A stretch of DNA of 64,000 nucleotides from Epsilonproteobacteria bacterium tcs-49 (GTDB lineage Bacteria > Campylobacterota > Campylobacteria > Campylobacterales > Sulfurovaceae): contig LLYS01000003.1 of the NCBI GenBank assembly GCA_002049495.1, positions 1-64,000 of the forward strand. The letters run 5' to 3'. The number at the start of each line of letters is the position of its first letter. Position 1 is the first letter of the stretch. Below are positions 24,977 to 32,803 of this stretch, piece after piece. Below the pieces are notes generated by a model. The model had not been told where the DNA came from. It saw only the letters and a list, made by a program, of their open reading frames with translations, and made no database searches. The position numbers and the translations under genes were made by a program.

Positions 24977-25927
24977 ATGAGTAAAACAATTAAGAACCTA
25001 AAGCAGTTTTCAACGGCTAATGAAAGATTTGAGGGTGCTCACCTATTATGTCCCGGCTGTGCTCACTCAATGATCGTTAGAGAGCTTATGAACTGTACCG
25101 AGGACAACTTGGTACTTTCTACCAATACGGGATGCCTGGAAGTATCTACGGCGGTATATCCCTATACGTCATGGGACAGCTCCTGGATCCACATCGGCTT
25201 TGAAAACGCCGCTACGGCCGTAGCCGGTGCGGAGGCGATGTATAACGCGAAAAAGAGAAAGGGTACGCTGCCCAACCCCGACGCTCCGGTAAAATTCGTA
25301 GCCTTCGGCGGGGACGGTTCAACATACGATATCGGTTTCCAATGGCTCAGCGGTGCCGTGGAAAGAGGACACGATTTTACCTATATCTGCCTTGACAACG
25401 AAGTATACGCCAACACCGGCGGGCAGAGAAGTTCCTCCACGCCTATCGGTGCGAGTACGACCACGTCCCCCGCGGGACGCGTCAGCTACGGGGAAAAGAA
25501 GATGAAAAAAGATATCGTCGGAATCATGGGTGCGCACGGAGCACCATACGTAGCGCAAGTGGCTCCCAACAAGTGGAAAGACATGGTCAAGAAGTTGCAA
25601 AAATCCCTTGAAACGGAGGGACCGTGCTTTATCAACGCGATGAGTGCGTGTACCACCGAGTGGAAATTTGATCCAAAAGATACGATCAGCGTCAGCGACG
25701 TTGCGGTCGACAGTCTGGTTTTCCCGCTGTATGAGATCATCGACGGGAAGGAACTCAACATCACATACAGACCCAAAAACATCCTGCCCGTACGTGATTA
25801 TCTGGGGATTCAGGGACGCTTTAAGCACCTGTTTAAGCCTGAGAACCAGCACGTTATCGAACAGTGGCAAAAAGATGTTGACGCAAGATGGGAATACTTG
25901 CAAAGACGCGAGGAAGCGAGAGTATAA
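24977..25927 (+). CDS. porB: Pyruvate:acceptor oxidoreductase beta subunit (TPP-binding)
   Basis: A 316-residue subunit that binds thiamine diphosphate. CPGCAHS at about 23-29 gives cluster ligands. The TPP motif runs GGDGSTYDIGFQWL to DNEVYANTGGQRS (about residues 110-155). NTGGQRSSSTP is diagnostic for pyruvate-type enzymes. Last gene of the por operon; a strong hairpin at 25944-25969 follows the stop. Confidence 0.96.
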   Translation: MSKTIKNLKQFSTANERFEGAHLLCPGCAHSMIVRELMNCTEDNLVLSTNTGCLEVSTAVYPYTSWDSSWIHIGFENAATAVAGAEAMYNAKKRKGTLPNPDAPVKFVAFGGDGSTYDIGFQWLSGAVERGHDFTYICLDNEVYANTGGQRSSSTPIGASTTTSPAGRVSYGEKKMKKDIVGIMGAHGAPYVAQVAPNKWKDMVKKLQKSLETEGPCFINAMSACTTEWKFDPKDTISVSDVAVDSLVFPLYEIIDGKELNITYRPKNILPVRDYLGIQGRFKHLFKPENQHVIEQWQKDVDARWEYLQRREEARV

Positions 25928-25943
25928 TCTCCGCTTTCTTTTT

Positions 25944-25969
25944 CGCAGCTTGTATCGTTACAAGCTGCG
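25944..25969. terminator. Bidirectional intrinsic terminator between porB and the nitroreductase gene
   Basis: CGCAGCTTGTA (25944-25954), loop TCGT, TACAAGCTGCG (25959-25969): a perfect eleven-base stem. A CTTTCTTTTT run lies on the left side and CCTTTTATAA on the right, so the hairpin has a T-rich flank on each strand in a convergent gap. Confidence 0.8.
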
Positions 25970-25974
25970 ACCTT

Positions 25975-26592
25975 TTATAATACTTCTACCAATTCATCCA
26001 TATCCAGCCGGTACTTTTTCCCCGGTTCATTTATCCGGAAGCCAAACGCTACGATCACGGCGATCCGCTCCTTTGTCGTATCGATCCGTAAAATCTCCTC
26101 TACCTTTTGCGTTTCAAAGCCCTCGATGGCGCAGCTGTCGATCCCGATCATCGCCGCGGCACTCATCATGTTGCCCAGGGTGATATAGCACTGCTTTTGC
26201 GCCCAGCACTCGATATCTTTGTCGCTTAAAAAGTTTTCATAGCGCTGCAGGTACGCCTGCGTAGCATCTTCGGGCAAGCCGCGGCGGCCAAACATCGATT
26301 TGACGTACTCGCTTCCGGGCTTGACTTTCTCCGTTACCGCTTTGATCGCGATCAGGTCGCTGCAGGTCGTGATCTGCTTTTGATCCCAACATGCGGGCTT
26401 CAGCCGGGCTTTGAGCTTCTCATCTTTGATATGAAGCAAACGGTGCTGCTCCATCCCAAAGGAGGTTGGCGTCAAACGCGCCGTCTCAAGCAAAAACTGC
26501 ATATCGTCTTCACGGATTTTTCTGTTTTGGTCAAACTCTTTGCACGCGTGCCGGTAATTGTACGCGTGGATAATCTGTTCTTTTTCTATCAT
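25975..26592 (-). CDS. NAD(P)H-dependent nitroreductase-family flavoprotein
   Basis: A 205-residue FMN enzyme of the nitroreductase (NfsB/FRase I) family. The N-terminal YNYRHACKEFDQNRKI has the FMN-phosphate-binding Arg, TPTSFGMEQHRLL the second FMN segment, and MIGIDSCAIEGFE plus AFGFRINEPGKKYR the C-terminal part. It probably reduces quinones or nitroaromatics; the physiological substrate is open. A tandem repeat (pair B) ends 24 bases upstream of the ATG. Confidence 0.88.
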   Translation of the reverse strand: MIEKEQIIHAYNYRHACKEFDQNRKIREDDMQFLLETARLTPTSFGMEQHRLLHIKDEKLKARLKPACWDQKQITTCSDLIAIKAVTEKVKPGSEYVKSMFGRRGLPEDATQAYLQRYENFLSDKDIECWAQKQCYITLGNMMSAAAMIGIDSCAIEGFETQKVEEILRIDTTKERIAVIVAFGFRINEPGKKYRLDMDELVEVL

Positions 26593-26616
26593 GGTTTTCT
26601 CCTATTTCATTTTTTT

Positions 26617-26801
26617 AAAACGGCACAGCCGCTTTTTAAACTCTAAAGCCTCGCCCTTGGCTCGACTCCGTTACGCAGGAACCAAGTTCCCGCTTCACTC
26701 CATTTCAACTATTTTCAAAACGGCACAGCCGCTTTTTAAACCCTAAAGCCTCGCCCTTGGCTCGACTCCGTTACGCAGGAACCAAGTTCCCGCTTCACTC
26801 C
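26617..26801. repeat. Intergenic direct repeat pair B (two 85-base copies, one mismatch)
   Basis: Copies at 26617-26701 and 26717-26801 have an exact offset of 100 and differ at one base (T 26642, C 26742). On the minus strand each copy ends in a hairpin (CGGC, TGT loop, GCCG, flanked by A and T runs). The GC-rich part contains GAACTTGG ... GGCTTTAG, resembling GAGCTTGG ... AAGCTTTAG in pair A. The pair fills most of the gap 26593-26862 between the nitroreductase start and the iron-sulfur subunit stop. Confidence 0.9.
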
Positions 26802-26862
26802 GTATACCTACACACCTACCGCGATACCGCATAATAAAATCCTGTACAAGACCGTACTCTAC

Positions 26863-27546
26863 CTAAAACCCGGGGTTAAAACCAAAATCCATCGTCTGGA
26901 AGTTGGGATCGCTGTAGCCCGCCTGCACACTCTTTGCCCGCAGCACGTTGATATCGTCTTTGGAGCTAATCCCCTGCGGGCATACGGCACTGCACTCGCC
27001 GCACAGGGTACAATCCCACACGCCGTTTGTCTGTATCCCGTCGATAAAACTTTTTTTATCCGCTTCCTTTCGATCCTCCACATACTTCAGCACCCGCGTC
27101 AGCGCAAAGGGCCCCAGAAAGCTTTTATTGACCTCGTATACCGGACAAGCGCTGTAGCAGCTGCCACACAGGATACAATCGCTTTGCAGCTCGATTTTGT
27201 GCGCATCCTCGCCGGTAATCTTTTCTTGCGAATATTCGTGCAGATAGCACTCGCCAAGCGTTTCCTCGTGGCGCTTGACCCGAAGGTCTTTGATCACTTC
27301 GTGATAGCGCAGCGGTTCGATCCGCACCTGCTCCTCAAGCCTGCTTTGGCAGGCAAGCTTTTCACGCTCATTCACACGAACGCCGCAGCAACCGCACACC
27401 CCGCTTCTGCACCCGCTGTCAAACTCCAGTCCCGGATCAAGGTTTTCTTTGATATAGTGCAGCGCTTCCTGGATCGTTACCGCCGCGTCTTGGGGAACTT
27501 CGTAGCTTTGCGTTCCTGTGCTTTTTGCAACCGTTACTTTAACCAT
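26863..27546 (-). CDS. Succinate dehydrogenase/fumarate reductase-type iron-sulfur subunit
   Basis: A 227-residue protein with an N-terminal plant-type [2Fe-2S] domain (DSGCRSGVCGCCGVRVN, then LACQSR) and two C-terminal cluster motifs, CILCGSCYSACP and CTLCGECSAVCP. Layout is that of SdhB/FrdB; there is no CCG-domain fusion as in TfrB. The ATG at 27544-27546 overlaps the flavoprotein stop by eight bases; a longer in-frame start inside the flavoprotein gene was rejected. No membrane anchor or SdhE-like gene follows; only a repeat and the nitroreductase gene. Confidence 0.88.
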   Translation of the reverse strand: MVKVTVAKSTGTQSYEVPQDAAVTIQEALHYIKENLDPGLEFDSGCRSGVCGCCGVRVNEREKLACQSRLEEQVRIEPLRYHEVIKDLRVKRHEETLGECYLHEYSQEKITGEDAHKIELQSDCILCGSCYSACPVYEVNKSFLGPFALTRVLKYVEDRKEADKKSFIDGIQTNGVWDCTLCGECSAVCPQGISSKDDINVLRAKSVQAGYSDPNFQTMDFGFNPGF

Positions 27547-29041
27547 CCCTATCCTTTCTAAAGTGCGCTCCCACACTCTCTTCTCGCTGGAGCGCGGCCC
27601 GGGCGATGCTTTGGGCAAGCTCCAGGGTATTGCAAAACTCCAGATACTCGATCAGCGCTTTCGTTCCGCCGATCGCGCTTTTTTGAGCCCGGGTTTCCAA
27701 CCTGTCAAGCTCCCCTTGCAGCGCTTCCAACTCCGTCTGCTCTTTAAATATTCCCGCTTTATGAAACATCAGCTCCCCGAGGGTACGAAACAGTGCGTAA
27801 AAGTTTTCCCTGCCCTGCTGTTTTTGCAGCGCTTCGATGCGCTCTTGCCACCGCTTTTGCTCCTCTTCTTCGCCGCTGAATTCCTCGGCTTTAGAAGGTG
27901 CATTTTGGAGCGCGCTTTGTGCAGCCATACGGCCAAAAGCCGTGATCTCAAGCAGGGAGTTGCCCCCCAGACGGTTGGCCCCGTGGACGCCGCTGTCGCT
28001 GCACTCGCCCACCGCGTAAAGGTTTTCAATGCTGCTTTGAAATCCATCGTCTACCGCGATACCGCCCATACTGTAGTGCGCCGCGGGCGTAATGGGGATA
28101 AGCTCCTTCGCCGGATCCACCCCTTCGTAAAACTTCGCCAGCTTCGCTTCCTGGGGCATGAATTCATGAATAAACTCCTCCCCCAGGTGGCGGATATCCA
28201 AAAACACTTCCCTGCCCGCTTCCAACTGCTCGGCAATAGCCCTGCTGACCACGTCGCGGGGCAGCAGCTCATCCACAAAGCGCTCTTTGTCGCTATTGAG
28301 CAAATAGCCGCCCTCGCCCCTGGCACTTTCACTGATAAGCGCCTTTGAACTCTTCAGCGCGGTGGGGTGAAACTGCACAAACTCCATATGCGACAGCCGC
28401 GCCCCCGCCCGCTTGGCCGCGGCGATCCCGTCGCCGGTGGCAAAATCGGAGTTGGTGGTGTAGCCTTTGTACACACCCGTATACCCTCCGGTAGCCAGAA
28501 GAACGGTTTTGGCTTCTATCGCTTCGGTTTCGAGGGTGTCTCTGTGCACAAACAGCGCGCCGCGGCAACTGCCCTTTTCCACAAGCAGTTCCAACAAAAA
28601 CAGATCGTCGCGCCGATGGGTCCCCTTGGCGCTGTCAAAGAGCGTATGCAGTACCTTCAACCCCGTATAATCCTGTGAAAAACAGGCACGCTTGTGGCTC
28701 GCGCCGCCCAGTGCCCTTTGGGCAAACTCTCCATCTTCGGTTCTGTTAAAGGGCACCCCCAGACTATCGAGCCACTTGACCGTCTCCCCCGCGTTTTCGC
28801 ACAGCTTTCGCACCATCGATTCGCGGGCCAGACCGCCGGAGGCTTTGAGCGTATCGGCGACGTGATCGGATACGCTGTCAGCGTCTTTCAATGCGGCGTT
28901 CATCCCGCCCTGGGCCATACAGGTTTGCGACCAGGTGGGCGGCGTTTTGGAAACGAGCAGCACCTTTGCCCCCCGTGCCTTTGCCTCTATCGCCGCGCTC
29001 AATCCGGCCCCGCCGCTGCCTATGATCAGACAATCATACAT
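27539..29041 (-). CDS. Succinate dehydrogenase/fumarate reductase-type flavoprotein subunit
   Basis: A 500-residue FAD protein. The dinucleotide motif is IIGSGGAGLSAA (6-17). Active-site segments QFHPTA, SARGEGGYLLN, PAAHYSMGGIAVD and HGANRLGGNSLLE place it in the fumarate reductase/succinate dehydrogenase/NadB superfamily, nearer SdhA/FrdA by its HGANRLGGNSL segment and its iron-sulfur partner. Gln39 (WSQTCMAQGG) replaces the histidine that binds FAD covalently in SdhA and FrdA, so FAD should be non-covalent. Fumarate or succinate chemistry is likely but not proven. Confidence 0.82.
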   Translation of the reverse strand: MYDCLIIGSGGAGLSAAIEAKARGAKVLLVSKTPPTWSQTCMAQGGMNAALKDADSVSDHVADTLKASGGLARESMVRKLCENAGETVKWLDSLGVPFNRTEDGEFAQRALGGASHKRACFSQDYTGLKVLHTLFDSAKGTHRRDDLFLLELLVEKGSCRGALFVHRDTLETEAIEAKTVLLATGGYTGVYKGYTTNSDFATGDGIAAAKRAGARLSHMEFVQFHPTALKSSKALISESARGEGGYLLNSDKERFVDELLPRDVVSRAIAEQLEAGREVFLDIRHLGEEFIHEFMPQEAKLAKFYEGVDPAKELIPITPAAHYSMGGIAVDDGFQSSIENLYAVGECSDSGVHGANRLGGNSLLEITAFGRMAAQSALQNAPSKAEEFSGEEEEQKRWQERIEALQKQQGRENFYALFRTLGELMFHKAGIFKEQTELEALQGELDRLETRAQKSAIGGTKALIEYLEFCNTLELAQSIARAALQREESVGAHFRKDRDG

Positions 29042-29111
29042 TTATTTCCTTTTTTCACTTCGATTTCAACGTCTTTGCAAGAAGCTATCCCCCGCACTTG
29101 ACCTCTCTCCC

Positions 29112-29140
29112 TTGATATTTTTTTCAAAAAGGATTACAAT
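29112..29140 (+). promoter_or_regulatory. moaC: Probable sigma-70 promoter of moaC
   Basis: TTGATA (29112-29117) and TACAAT (29135-29140) are separated by 17 bases, 32 bases before the moaC ATG, in the divergent gap to the flavoprotein gene. Confidence 0.5.
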
Positions 29141-29172
29141 AGCGTTAATATAACACTTTTAGGATTAAAGAC

Positions 29173-29655
29173 ATGAATTTAACGCATCTGGATGAAAAAA
29201 GCAACCCTAAAATGGTGGATGTGACGCAAAAAGAAAACAGTGAACGCGTCGCAGTCGCCAGCGGGGTGATCTCCATGAGCCGGGCGGCCTTTGAAAGCGT
29301 GATCAACAATACCAACAAAAAGGGTCCGGTGATCCAAACGGCGGTAACGGCTGCGATCATGGGAGCGAAAAAGACCCCCGAGCTCATTCCCATGTGCCAC
29401 CCGCTGCTGCTGACTTCGATCAAGTGCGACGTGGAGGAGATGCCCGATCTTCCGGGTTTCAAACTGCAAGTGATGGCAAAGCTCAGCGGCCAGACCGGCG
29501 TAGAGATGGAAGCGCTGACGGGCGTCAACATCGGCTTGCTGACCATCTACGATATGTTAAAAGCGATCGATAAATCCATGGTGATATCAAATGTCCATCT
29601 GGAGATGAAAAAAGGAGGCAAAAGTGGCATGTTTACGGCAAAAAGCGCAGATTGA
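29173..29655 (+). CDS. moaC: Cyclic pyranopterin monophosphate synthase
   Basis: MoaC, 160 residues, makes cyclic pyranopterin monophosphate in molybdenum cofactor synthesis. [19 protein letters not shown] at the start, [11 protein letters not shown] (active-site motif), [20 protein letters not shown] and the conserved C-terminal lysine region ([12 protein letters not shown]) are all present. It would serve molybdoenzymes such as the formate dehydrogenase-like protein at 4177-6183. Its end overlaps the next gene by 32 bases. Confidence 0.96.
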   Translation: MNLTHLDEKSNPKMVDVTQKENSERVAVASGVISMSRAAFESVINNTNKKGPVIQTAVTAAIMGAKKTPELIPMCHPLLLTSIKCDVEEMPDLPGFKLQVMAKLSGQTGVEMEALTGVNIGLLTIYDMLKAIDKSMVISNVHLEMKKGGKSGMFTAKSAD

Positions 29656-29884
29656 TTACCCGTGCAACTGGTCTTATAAGATCATAGGAGCCAGCAAAGA
29701 ACACCTGGAGATAGCGGTAGAGGGTATCTGCGGCAACAAGGATTTTGATTTGAAACATTCAAACAACTCCAAAGGGGGCAAATACATCAGTATGAACCTG
29801 AGCCTTTTGGTGATGAATGAGGAGGAGCGGGTAGAGATTTTCCGCCAACTTGAAAATCATGAATCGGTAAAAATGGTGCTTTAA
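29624..29884 (+). CDS. DUF493 family protein (HP0495-like)
   Basis: An 86-residue protein with a YbeD/DUF493 ferredoxin-like fold pattern. [13 protein letters not shown] at the start and [18 protein letters not shown] resemble HP0495 of H. pylori (from memory). The start is GTG at 29624 with a strong AAAGGAGG at 29611-29618, all inside the end of moaC, so the two are coupled. Function unknown; no membrane or metal motif. Confidence 0.8.
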   Translation: MACLRQKAQIDYPCNWSYKIIGASKEHLEIAVEGICGNKDFDLKHSNNSKGGKYISMNLSLLVMNEEERVEIFRQLENHESVKMVL

Positions 29885-29959
29885 AGCATCTTTTTTACCT
29901 TTTTCCCAAAATTACAAGATATTTTACTTTCTATTAAGTTTAATTTAATAAATTTTAAA

Positions 29960-29965
29960 TATAAT
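29960..29965 (+). promoter_or_regulatory. -10 element of the tRNA cluster
   Basis: TATAAT 16 bases before the first tRNA base, inside a very AT-rich stretch (29920-29970) typical of stable RNA promoters in this group. No clear -35 box. Confidence 0.6.
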
Positions 29966-29980
29966 TTCAACTGCAAATAT

Positions 29981-30055
29981 GCGGGAGTAGCTCAGCGGTA
30001 GAGCACGACCTTGCCATGGTCGGGGTCGCGAGTTCGAACCTCGTCTCCCGCTCCA
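29981..30055 (+). tRNA. tRNA-Gly (anticodon GCC)
   Basis: Cloverleaf with acceptor GCGGGAG/CTCCCGC, D-arm AGCTCAGCGGTAGAGC, anticodon loop TTGCCAT (GCC) and T-arm GTTCGAAC. CCA is encoded (30053-30055). First of four tRNA genes on the plus strand. Confidence 0.97.
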
Positions 30056-30093
30056 TTTAAAAATCAAAAAAAACAATTCATAAACAAAGTGTC

Positions 30094-30181
30094 GCCCGGG
30101 TGGTGGAATTGGTAGACACAAGGGACTTAAAATCCCTCGGTCATTGCGACTGTGCCGGTTCAAGTCCGGCCTCGGGCACCA
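30094..30181 (+). tRNA. tRNA-Leu (anticodon TAA)
   Basis: Acceptor GCCCGGG/CTCGGGC, anticodon stem AGGGA/TCCCT with loop CTTAAAA (TAA), a long variable arm, T-loop GTTCAAGTC and encoded CCA (30179-30181). 88 bases with CCA, as expected of a class II tRNA. Confidence 0.97.
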
Positions 30182-30247
30182 TGCTTACAACACCGACGAA
30201 AAAATTCAACCATTTTTTGTTGTAAGGATACCCAAAGCCGGACAAAC

Positions 30248-30321
30248 GGCGGCATAGCCAAGTGGTAAGGCACGGGCCTGCAAAGCCTTGATCCCCGGTT
30301 CGAATCCGGGTGCCGCCTCCA
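30248..30321 (+). tRNA. tRNA-Cys (anticodon GCA)
   Basis: Acceptor GGCGGCA/TGCCGCC, D-arm AGCCAAGTGGTAAGGC, anticodon loop CTGCAAA (GCA), T-arm GGTTCGAATCC and encoded CCA (30319-30321). The outermost anticodon-stem pair is a C-T mismatch. Confidence 0.95.
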
Positions 30322-30337
30322 AATCTTACTACACGTT

Positions 30338-30425
30338 CGGGAGATGGCTGAGTGGTCGAAAGCACCGGTCTTGAAAACCGGCGAGGGTCACACCTCCCAG
30401 GGTTCGAATCCCTGTCTCCCGGCCA
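30338..30425 (+). tRNA. tRNA-Ser (anticodon TGA)
   Basis: Acceptor CGGGAGA/TCTCCCG, anticodon stem CCGGT/ACCGG with loop CTTGAAA (TGA), long variable arm GCGAGGGTCACACCTCCC, T-arm GGTTCGAATCC, encoded CCA (30423-30425). Last tRNA of the cluster. Confidence 0.97.
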
Positions 30426-30612
30426 CCTGTTCACAAATTTCTGCAATTCAACGGCCCTCTTTTTAAACCTGTGAAATCTCAAAAACCCTGTTGTAAAATT
30501 TATGCATGAATTTTTCGATCTCATTTTCTCTTCACTTCACTGTACTAACCGAATAAAACCCAGCCTATTTAAGATTTGTTGCACTTCCCCATTACCTAAT
30601 TTAAACACGGAC
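30426..30612. other. Gene-free stretch after the tRNA cluster
   Basis: I see no supportable gene, tRNA or repeat here. Together with the fic remnant it forms a 578-base segment without an intact gene between tRNA-Ser and the antiporter. No copy of the tRNA-Ser 3' end, which would mark an attachment site, was found. Confidence 0.5.
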
Positions 30613-30883
30613 TCACTCTAAAAGCGCTTCAAACTCAACATGCGCAAGTGCCCGTTTTGATCAATGCGGGATCACTTGATTTATTGGTATAGTCAAACAG
30701 CTTATCCAGCCCTTCGTTCAAGCGCTCAGGAGAGATAGGGATAAAAAGTATATTTCTTTTTGTTCTATCGGCTAAGTAGTTTTGCTCTGTTTTATAAGCA
30801 CCGGGATTTTTAGTCGCGCCCCGTCCGGAGGAAAGGAGCTCTTGGTGAGCCGCTTTAATAAGAAAGTATGGTTTGTTTATCAT
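30613..30883 (-). pseudogene. Remnant of a Fic-domain protein gene
   Basis: Reading leftwards from an ATG at 30881-30883, a segment reading SSGRGATKNPGAYKTEQNYL and then ILFIPISPERLNEGLDKL matches the region before the catalytic motif of Fic proteins (RGATKNPG...RTSQNWIGG, PP.P..V). The frame ends after PALIKTG; shifting the frame continues LAHVEFEALLE and then a stop at 30613-30615. Fic proteins normally read LAHVEFE.IHPF.DGNGR here, so the gene has a frameshift, lacks the HPFxxGNGR AMPylation motif, and has lost its N-terminal part. It lies just after the tRNA cluster, a common site of gene gain and loss. Confidence 0.72.
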
Positions 30884-30992
30884 AATAGTAATCTTTTTAT
30901 TGACAAATTGTTTTATTATCAATATATTCATGACAAAGTGTTTTCTTTATCATACTTCGCAAAATACAGTTATCAAATATTTACAATCGTGC

Positions 30993-30998
30993 TATAAT
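30993..30998 (+). promoter_or_regulatory. -10 element immediately before the antiporter start
   Basis: A consensus TATAAT ends five bases before the ATG at 31004, with no Shine-Dalgarno between. Transcription would start at or near the ATG, so the mRNA may be leaderless. An alternative start at the next ATG (31007) does not change this. Confidence 0.5.
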
Positions 30999-31003
30999 AC
31001 CCC

Positions 31004-32803
31004 ATGATGATCACCGTTTTAACAGCAATCCTAACCGTTTTACTGATTTCGCGAGCGATCGAGGAGAGTTTTGATATCCCCACGCCGCTGTCGCTGCTTG
31101 CACTTTCCTACCTCAGCAGTCTCTATTTCGGCGATATCTTCGCCGTTTCCAAAGAGCGCTTTAACGAACTTATCTATCTGATGCTGCCCATTATCCTGCT
31201 GCCCGATATTTTAAAACTCTCCCTTCACGAACTGCGCCAACACGCCTTTACCGTTATCTACCTGGCCTTTGCCGCCGTAATCTTTTCCATATTTTTAGGC
31301 ATACTCGTCGGACCGATGCTGCTTGCAAAGTATGAATTAAGCGTGCCGATGCTGCTGACGCTGTTTACTATGCTCATGGCCACCGACGCCATCAGCGTTT
31401 CGACTATTTTCAGCCGCTTCAACCTCCCCGACCGCCTCAAGGTCTACGCCGAGAGCGAAAGCCTTTTTAACGACGTCACCGCTTTGGTGCTGTTTTATTT
31501 TCTTGCCCTGCCCTTGATCAGCGGCGAACAGATCACTTTTGTAAGCATCAACCTCATCCTGCTCAAAGTTCTTTTACTCTCCAGTCTCATCGGGATAGCG
31601 ATCGGTTATCTGGGCTATCTTTTGGTCAAGCTTCTAAGTGAAACCCTGGAGCAGTTTATCATCATCTACCTGGTCGTCGTTATCGCCTTTTTGACCGCGG
31701 AGCATCTGCACGTTTCGGGAATTCTCGCCATCATCTCCTCGGCGATGGCGTTCAAACTCTTTGTGCGCAAAGAGTTGAAAAAACAACCCGAAAAGGCGGT
31801 ACTCAAACCGCGTCAAGACAGGCTGGCGACCCTGATCAACTACCTGTACAAAGTCCCCGCCATCACCAGAAAAGAGTTTCGCTACTTTAAAAAGGAAGCC
31901 TATTTCGTAGGGATCTTCGCCAACGCCGTTATCTTCGTGGTGATGGTACAGGTTTTTGACTTCTCTTTACTGCTGACCTACGCAAAGGAGATCGTTGCGA
32001 TCTTTGCATTGACGACGGCGATCCGCTTTCTCCCCATGCTGGCGTTGACCTCCTGGCAGCGTCTGCCCCTGCGCTGGAGCGGGGTACTGACCTTTTCGGG
32101 TATCAAGGGGGGACTGGCCATCATTATGGCCCACTCCCTGCCCCAGAGCTTTGTACACAAGGAGCTCTTCCTCGCCATCGTCATCGGCCACGTCATTCTC
32201 ACTACCTTTGGCTATACCTTCGTTTTACTGGCGATGATGCGCTTTTACAAGCAGGATTTCGAAAAGGAGAGATACGCCCTGCCGGCGGGGGACGAGTCGC
32301 AGATGCAGGAGAAAATCGCGGGGGATATCCAGTCGATTTTGGAAAAGGATTTGGAGACGGGGGTGTATAACGAAGTGTTGACCAACCGCATCCTCGAACA
32401 GGAGCTCGCCCGCTCCAAGCGCTACAAGCTTGATCTCTCCCTGCTGGCTATCGAGATAAATTTTGCCGCGGACGTAGCGCAGCAAGAGCGTTCAAAACTT
32501 TTGCGCCGCATCAGTGAAGTCACCTTTAAAAGTCTCCGTATCCACGACAGTCTGGGGAAGCTGCGCCGGGAGTGTTTCATGATCATCGCCGTCAACACCC
32601 CCGTAAGCGGAGCGACTATCCTCGCCCAAAGACTGCAACAGACCTACAAACACCGTTTCGGTACCTCCCGGGTGCGCATCGGCATAGGGATAACCGCCCT
32701 GGAATCAACCGATACGAGCGAAGAGCTGCAAGAAAAGCTTGATGACGCACTGGCTCGCACAAGGGAGCGAAAAAACGATCAGAATGTGGAGATAGAGACT
32801 TAG
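31004..32803 (+). CDS. CPA1-type Na+/H+ antiporter fused to a degenerate GGDEF domain
   Basis: A 599-residue protein. Residues 1 to about 430 hold some 12 hydrophobic segments; MLMATDAISVSTIF (TDA in place of the usual ND/TDP motif) and ESLFNDVTALVLF (about 153-165, the ND pair of CPA1/NhaP) support a cation/proton antiporter. Residues about 449-595 match a GGDEF fold: DLETGVYN at 449 (DxLTGLYN), LARSKRY, LSLLAIEINF, then LGKLRRECFMIIAV with RRECF (521-525) replacing GGDEF, and VRIGIGITAL. Catalysis of c-di-GMP is unlikely; nucleotide sensing is possible. The stop overlaps the convergent gene by four bases. Confidence 0.8.
   Translation: MMITVLTAILTVLLISRAIEESFDIPTPLSLLALSYLSSLYFGDIFAVSKERFNELIYLMLPIILLPDILKLSLHELRQHAFTVIYLAFAAVIFSIFLGILVGPMLLAKYELSVPMLLTLFTMLMATDAISVSTIFSRFNLPDRLKVYAESESLFNDVTALVLFYFLALPLISGEQITFVSINLILLKVLLLSSLIGIAIGYLGYLLVKLLSETLEQFIIIYLVVVIAFLTAEHLHVSGILAIISSAMAFKLFVRKELKKQPEKAVLKPRQDRLATLINYLYKVPAITRKEFRYFKKEAYFVGIFANAVIFVVMVQVFDFSLLLTYAKEIVAIFALTTAIRFLPMLALTSWQRLPLRWSGVLTFSGIKGGLAIIMAHSLPQSFVHKELFLAIVIGHVILTTFGYTFVLLAMMRFYKQDFEKERYALPAGDESQMQEKIAGDIQSILEKDLETGVYNEVLTNRILEQELARSKRYKLDLSLLAIEINFAADVAQQERSKLLRRISEVTFKSLRIHDSLGKLRRECFMIIAVNTPVSGATILAQRLQQTYKHRFGTSRVRIGIGITALESTDTSEELQEKLDDALARTRERKNDQNVEIET

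Noticed and set aside
29945-30524. Open frames on the minus strand across the tRNA genes
   Set aside because: They run through four well-formed tRNA genes and have no ribosome sites; such spurious frames are common opposite tRNAs.
30338-30612. Integration site at tRNA-Ser
   Set aside because: A fic remnant lies nearby, but no repeat of the tRNA 3' end and no integrase were found in this interval.
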